Positions 15,869-19,267 of a stretch of DNA of 19,267 bases are shown here, in pieces. The notes beneath the pieces were generated by a model that searched no databases, was not told the DNA's origin, and saw only the letters and a program-made list of their open reading frames with translations. A program made the translations under genes and the position numbers. Position 1 is the first letter of the stretch. Each line of letters starts with the position of its first letter. Where the stretch lies: the NCBI GenBank assembly GCA_964392615.1, contig CAYMRB010000166.1, positions 1 through 19,267 on the forward strand, written 5' to 3'. Source of the stretch: CAYMRB01 sp964392615 (GTDB lineage Bacteria; Planctomycetota; UBA8108).

Positions 15869-16153
15869 CCAGCCACGCTCGAGCGCGGGTCGGGTGCCGT
15901 CGGCACCGTCGACGTCGAAGTCTCGGACTTCCTGGGTCAGGAGACCCTGGATCTGGGATTCATGGCGTCGAACACCCCGGTGGACGACGTCCTCGGCATT
16001 TCCCGTGCGCGTCTGCAGACGCCGACCGACGTCGACTTCCTGCTCCGCGACACCCATAGCTCCAGCCTGCTGCGCTCCGATCAGGAGATCGGTGAAGCGG
16101 CGCGTCAGGGCAAGGTGTCGCTGCGGATGCAGCCCGACGCCCGGCTCGGCTGA
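15866..16153 (+). CDS. Predicted ubiquitin-like modifier ending in Arg-Leu-Gly
   Basis: A 95-residue protein whose sequence fits a beta-grasp ubiquitin-like fold. After a flexible 12-residue head come a strand (TVDVEVSDF, 14-22), a second strand (ETLDLGFMA), a helix (PVDDVLGISRARL, 38-50), a strand (DVDFLLRD) and a last strand (KVSLRMQP, 83-90), before the exposed tail DARLG. The end resembles the RLRGG tail of ubiquitin with a single Gly95 as the very last residue, so no protease is needed to free it. Only the pattern and gene context support the call; I see no close sequence match to ubiquitin. The ribosome site AAAGGAGGT (15852-15860), 5 nt before the ATG, is the strongest in the window, as expected for a modifier needed in excess. 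A hairpin follows the stop. Confidence 0.72.
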   Translation: MPATLERGSGAVGTVDVEVSDFLGQETLDLGFMASNTPVDDVLGISRARLQTPTDVDFLLRDTHSSSLLRSDQEIGEAARQGKVSLRMQPDARLG

Positions 16154-16164
16154 TTCCTGGCGTC

Positions 16165-16205
16165 GCGGCCGGAGGGTCGGCAACGGCTCTCCGGCCGCTC
16201 TTCTC
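16165..16205 (+). terminator. Intercistronic hairpin after the modifier gene
   Basis: A perfect 10-bp GC-rich stem (16165-16174 with 16189-16198, arm GCGGCCGGAG) has a 14-nt loop, starts 12 nt after the modifier stop and is followed by TCTTCTC. The pyrimidine tail is imperfect, so this is probably a partial terminator or a 3'-end stabiliser. It would leave the first five genes, the modifier included, at higher mRNA level than the JAMM and AAA+ genes. Confidence 0.55.
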
Positions 16206-16249
16206 ACCCCACGACGAGGAGGACGCGAACCACGCGAAGGACGACGTCT

Positions 16250-17374
16250 ATGTTGGATACCCGACACGAGTTCGAGGTCGAAATCCGCCACGCCGATACC
16301 GGCGCGATCATCGCGCGCGAGCCGGTGGCCGCCCGGGAGCTGCGCTCGGTCGCCGAGTCCGCTCTCTGGGAAGCTCAGCGCGGCGATGCCATCGCCGCAG
16401 AGGCGCGGAGCGTGCGCTGCGAGATCGAGCCGGTCTTCGCCGCGGCGGACCGCGTCCGCGTCGACGGATTCCGCGTCCTCGTTCACGACGCGGAGAACGG
16501 CGGCGGCGGTGGCGGTGGCGCGGCGAACGGCCGCGAGCCGTGCTGGAGCCGCGAGTACTCGCTCGATATCTTCGGCGACGCGCTGCGCGCGCTGACCGTT
16601 CGCGCGCTCGCCGCCAAGAAGCTGGCCGTCGACGACGAGTACATCCGCGTCGTCAACGCGCGCCTGCCGCAGGCCGCGGTGCAGGATGCCGCGCTGGCAG
16701 CGCGCGGCGCGGTCCGCCGCGAGCCGTTGCGCTGGGTCGGCGGAAGGCTCGACGATTGGCTCGCCGCCGGCGAGCTCGTGTCGTCGGAGCACCACCGCGA
16801 GGACTCGACGCCGGTCTTCATCCTGGGACAGGCGTGGGACGCGGCGCGCGAGTTCTGCCGCGCCGGTGGCGAGCGCGAGGGCGGCGCGTTGCTCGTCGGG
16901 CGGATCCACCGGCAGGTCGACCCGCATCACGAGCTGTTCGTCGTCATCGAGGCGGCGTTCGAGGCGCGGCACGCCGATCAGGACGTCTTCAGTCTGACCC
17001 CGTCGACCGAGACGTTCCTGCACTTCGAACGTCAGCTCGAGGTGCGCCGTCGCCGCCTTCGACGCCCCGAGGAGATCGCGCTCGGCTTCGCGCACGGACA
17101 CAACTTCGCGCCGCGAGTCGATGCGAAGACCGGCGCGTCGCGGTGCTCGGCCTGCAGAAAGATCGCAACATGCGACCTCGACAGCGCGTTCTACAGTGCC
17201 GACGACGAGCAGTTCCACCGCGCGCTCTTCGAGAAGCGCGCGTTCTCGATCGGTCTGGTCTTCGGGCTGTCGCCGCGCGGCGAGGACCGGATCCGCATCT
17301 ACGGCTTCGTCGACGGCGTCCTGCGCGAGCGCAGCATCTGGCGCGTCGATCGACCGCCCACCGAATCCGGCTAG
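16250..17374 (+). CDS. JAMM/JAB-type deconjugating metalloprotease with cysteine-rich insert
   Basis: A 374-residue protein. The C-terminal half (about 185-368) is a JAB1/MPN-like domain. E210 before GGALLVG is the expected catalytic glutamate, H282-x-H284 (GFAHGHNFAP) are the zinc histidines, and S316-x2-D319 (FYSADDEQFH) completes the motif. Canonical JAMM sites have about 7 residues between HxH and SxxD; here there are 31, and the extra loop carries C299-x2-C302 and C308. The N-terminal half (1-180) is an unrecognised alpha/beta region split by a run of seven glycines (84-90). Expected role: cut the isopeptide bond between modifier and target. Because the modifier ends in its own glycine, maturation is probably not its task. 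The ATG at 16250 has GAAGGA about 9 nt upstream. Confidence 0.8.
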   Translation: MLDTRHEFEVEIRHADTGAIIAREPVAARELRSVAESALWEAQRGDAIAAEARSVRCEIEPVFAAADRVRVDGFRVLVHDAENGGGGGGGAANGREPCWSREYSLDIFGDALRALTVRALAAKKLAVDDEYIRVVNARLPQAAVQDAALAARGAVRREPLRWVGGRLDDWLAAGELVSSEHHREDSTPVFILGQAWDAAREFCRAGGEREGGALLVGRIHRQVDPHHELFVVIEAAFEARHADQDVFSLTPSTETFLHFERQLEVRRRRLRRPEEIALGFAHGHNFAPRVDAKTGASRCSACRKIATCDLDSAFYSADDEQFHRALFEKRAFSIGLVFGLSPRGEDRIRIYGFVDGVLRERSIWRVDRPPTESG

Positions 17375-17415
17375 CCCGGCTCCACCCGGCTCACCACGGA
17401 GGACGACCCCGAACC

Positions 17416-19221
17416 ATGCCACCGACGACTCCCGAACTCGCCCAGAAGCTGATGCAACTGCACGCCAACTCGGACGGCGCCGCCGGCGTCGCGCCCGGCT
17501 CGCCGCCCGAGCAAGTCGTGCAGGCGGTCGACAATCTGATGAAGGACATCCTCGATTCGTCCAAGCCGGCGAAGGCGCGGGCCGAGCACCTCCTTCTGTT
17601 CGTCAACGAGGTCGGCTACGACGTGCTGGCTCACGTGACGGAACTGCTCGCGAGGGTCGACGCGTACGGCGAGCTCGAGAAGAAGGTCGCCGAGCTCGCC
17701 GCCAAGGCCGAGGCGGCAGAGAAGAAGCCGCGGCCGCTGCGCCCCGAGATCTACGTTCGCAACCTCAAGCTCGCCGACGGGCCCGCGCACGTGTTGCAGA
17801 CGGAGGGCGGAGCGGTCGTCCTGCCCGCCGATCCGACGGCTCAGGAGGAGCTGGGCGATCTGCGCTGCGGCGATTGTGTGCTCGTCGACGCCGAGTCCGG
17901 CACGATCGTCGCGCGCGACGGCCAGATCTGTCCGACGGGCGACATCGTCACCGTCGAGGAGGTCCCGGAGGACGACGCCGACCTGCACGCGGTCGTGCGG
18001 ATTCGCGACGAGCGCTCGACGGCGCACGTCGCGGACTCGGTCCGCCGCGACCCCGGCTTCAAGGCCGGCGCGCGGGTCGTGTACGACTCGCGACGCCAGT
18101 TCCTGCATCGCGTCCTCGAGGATCGTGCCGACGGCACCGATCTGCTGACGCCGGCGTCGGAGCTCTCCGGCTTCGGTCTCGACTCGCTCGGCGCGCCGCA
18201 CCCGGTGCTCGACAAGCTGCTGCGGCTCGTCAAGCGCATGGTCAAGCACCCGAAGTGGGTGCGGAAGATGAAGGCCCGCGGGCGCTGCAGCTACCTGTTC
18301 TGGGGCCCGACCGGGACCGGCAAGACCTGCACGATCAAGGTGTTCGTCAACCTCGTGGCGGACTGGCTCGAGGAGCTGACCGGCGTTCGGGAGCCGCGCG
18401 TCGTGTTCTGCGACGCGTCGGACTTCTACTCGCCGTACTTCGGCGAGGCCGAGATCAAGATCTCCCACTGGTTCGAGAAGCTCGGCCGCGTCGCGCGCGT
18501 CGAGTTCGTGACCCGGTCCGGCAAGCGCATCAAAGCGCCCCTGATCGTCGTGCTGGAGGAGATCGAGGGACTGCTGCGCCAGCGTGGCGAGCACTCGGCG
18601 TCGAGCCACCTCTTCGACCGCGTGCTGTCGCTGATCCTGCAGAAGATGGACGACGTCCGCAACGATCTCGACGTGCCGATCCTCGTGCTGTCGACGACGA
18701 ACATGAAGTCGCTCGTCGACACCGCCGGCAAGCGCCGCTTCGGCCAGCGCGAGGCGCGCTTCGACATGCTCACCGCGGAGGCGTCCCTCGCGGTCCTCGA
18801 GAAGAAGATCCCCACCGACATCGCCGTGTGCGTGCTCGACGGCGAGACGGAGGAGAGCTCGCGCCAGCGCCTGCTGGCCGAGGTCGTCTACTGGCTCTTC
18901 GGCGATCAGGAGGACCAGGTGATCGCGCGGGCGAGCACGCGGGACGGCCGCACGCTCGAGGTGCGCCGCCGGGACATCGTGTCCGGCGCGATCCTCGAGA
19001 TGGCCGTCAGCCAGGCGATCGACGAGTGCCTCGACCGGTCGGAGGAGGCCGGCGAGCTCCTCGGACTCGACGCGGAGGGCGTCATCGGCGCGCTCGAGGA
19101 GCAGTTCGACAGCCTGGCGTCGAGCTTCGGGCCGCACAACCTGCGCGAGTACCTCCCGCGTCTGCTCGAGGGAGGCACGTCGCCGGACGTCACGCACGTG
19201 GAGGTGATCCGCTACCCCTGA
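17416..19221 (+). CDS. ARC/Mpa/PAN-like AAA+ unfoldase
   Basis: A 601-residue ATPase built like proteasomal-type unfoldases: a helical N-terminus, a coiled coil (about 74-103, ELEKKVAELAAKAEAAEKK), one or two OB-like beta domains (about 108-240), then an AAA+ domain. Walker A is GPTGTGKT (297-304). Walker B reads LIVVLEE (376-382), with Glu381 in place of the usual Asp. The pore loop shows YFG (341-343), sensor 1 is STTN (426-429), and candidate arginine fingers lie in KRRFGQREARF (439-449). The C-terminus is VIRYP, with tyrosine second to last as in HbYX-type proteasome-docking tails, but Arg in place of the hydrophobic residue. Expected role: unfold or pull apart modifier-tagged proteins. 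No 20S protease genes are in the window. GGAGG lies 13 nt before the ATG. It is the last gene of the operon. Confidence 0.85.
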   Translation: MPPTTPELAQKLMQLHANSDGAAGVAPGSPPEQVVQAVDNLMKDILDSSKPAKARAEHLLLFVNEVGYDVLAHVTELLARVDAYGELEKKVAELAAKAEAAEKKPRPLRPEIYVRNLKLADGPAHVLQTEGGAVVLPADPTAQEELGDLRCGDCVLVDAESGTIVARDGQICPTGDIVTVEEVPEDDADLHAVVRIRDERSTAHVADSVRRDPGFKAGARVVYDSRRQFLHRVLEDRADGTDLLTPASELSGFGLDSLGAPHPVLDKLLRLVKRMVKHPKWVRKMKARGRCSYLFWGPTGTGKTCTIKVFVNLVADWLEELTGVREPRVVFCDASDFYSPYFGEAEIKISHWFEKLGRVARVEFVTRSGKRIKAPLIVVLEEIEGLLRQRGEHSASSHLFDRVLSLILQKMDDVRNDLDVPILVLSTTNMKSLVDTAGKRRFGQREARFDMLTAEASLAVLEKKIPTDIAVCVLDGETEESSRQRLLAEVVYWLFGDQEDQVIARASTRDGRTLEVRRRDIVSGAILEMAVSQAIDECLDRSEEAGELLGLDAEGVIGALEEQFDSLASSFGPHNLREYLPRLLEGGTSPDVTHVEVIRYP

Positions 19222-19263
19222 CTCCGACTCCGACTCCGACTCCGACTCCGACTCCGACTCCGA
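19222..19263 (+). repeat. Hexanucleotide tandem repeat (CTCCGA)7
   Basis: Seven perfect copies of CTCCGA begin directly after the stop codon of the AAA+ gene and end four bases before the window edge, so the array may be complete or may continue in a diverged form. It is a simple-sequence repeat, with no spacers and no hairpin. Confidence 0.95.
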
Positions 19264-19267
19264 CCCC

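Noticed and set aside
15809..19197. Long minus-strand open frames (537 and 608 codons) opposite the JAMM and AAA+ genes
   Set aside because: They mirror plus-strand genes with Walker, JAMM and Shine-Dalgarno signals, and their translations have no recognisable motif.
12294..19221. Pup-proteasome (Pup/PafA/Dop) system
   Set aside because: The ATPase resembles Mpa/ARC, but no PafA/Dop-like glutamine-synthetase-fold ligase is present, and E1, E2 and JAMM genes point to ubiquitin-type chemistry.
12294..19221. Molybdopterin or thiamin sulfur-carrier pathway as explanation for ThiF plus JAMM plus small Gly-ending protein
   Set aside because: An E2-fold enzyme with catalytic Cys, a RING-like finger and an AAA+ unfoldase in the same operon do not fit sulfur transfer; no MoaE-, ThiG- or CysM-like gene is present.
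19222..19263. Possible CRISPR array
   Set aside because: Contiguous 6-nt units without spacers; a simple tandem repeat only.

Overview
The window is GC-rich and looks chromosomal, from a planctomycete or close PVC-group relative. The lineage call is inferred from gene families typical of that group: a giant PVC-type CxxCH haem-binding propeller protein, its SGNH partner, a dockerin-tailed lectin, a Tat-exported Gfo/Idh/MocA protein and many secreted HEAT-repeat or parvulin proteins. No rRNA, tRNA, CRISPR array, transposase or integrase is visible, and no stretch longer than about 300 bases lacks a gene.

Left part (1-12157), mostly cell-envelope genes. The end of an SPFH/slipin gene enters from the left and stops at a clean intrinsic terminator. 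It converges on a secreted triple-parvulin prolyl isomerase (minus). A dockerin-tailed C-type-lectin-like protein (plus) faces a three-gene minus-strand operon, tightly coupled by stop/start contacts: PVC-type haem-binding protein, SGNH-like protein, PLP-dependent decarboxylase. Next come two minus-strand genes, a membrane-anchored HEAT-repeat protein and a Tat-signal Gfo/Idh/MocA oxidoreductase, then a secreted von Willebrand A protein on the plus strand.

Right part (12294-19221), the exciting part: a seven-gene plus-strand operon that reads as a complete bacterial ubiquitin-like pathway. In order: a RING-like zinc protein (candidate E3), a ThiF/E1-like activating enzyme with a C-terminal zinc cluster, a UBC-fold E2 with the HxN...C active-site pattern, a 351-residue unknown protein with two related halves, a 95-residue ubiquitin-like modifier ending in Arg-Leu-Gly, a JAMM/JAB-type deconjugase with a cysteine-rich insert, and an ARC/Mpa/PAN-like AAA+ unfoldase with coiled coil and OB-like regions. 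The first five genes overlap or nearly touch. The modifier has the best Shine-Dalgarno in the window and is followed by a perfect 10-bp hairpin, which may set its dose above the downstream genes.

Proposed working: E1 activates the C-terminal glycine of the modifier, E2 Cys115 carries it, the RING protein guides transfer, the JAMM protein removes it, and the AAA+ ring unfolds or extracts tagged targets. No protease core is in the window, so the fate of targets is open. Such cassettes are known in outline from comparative genomics of prokaryotic ubiquitin-like systems. The RING plus AAA+ layout, the two-domain unknown protein and the JAMM insert are the parts I would call least described.
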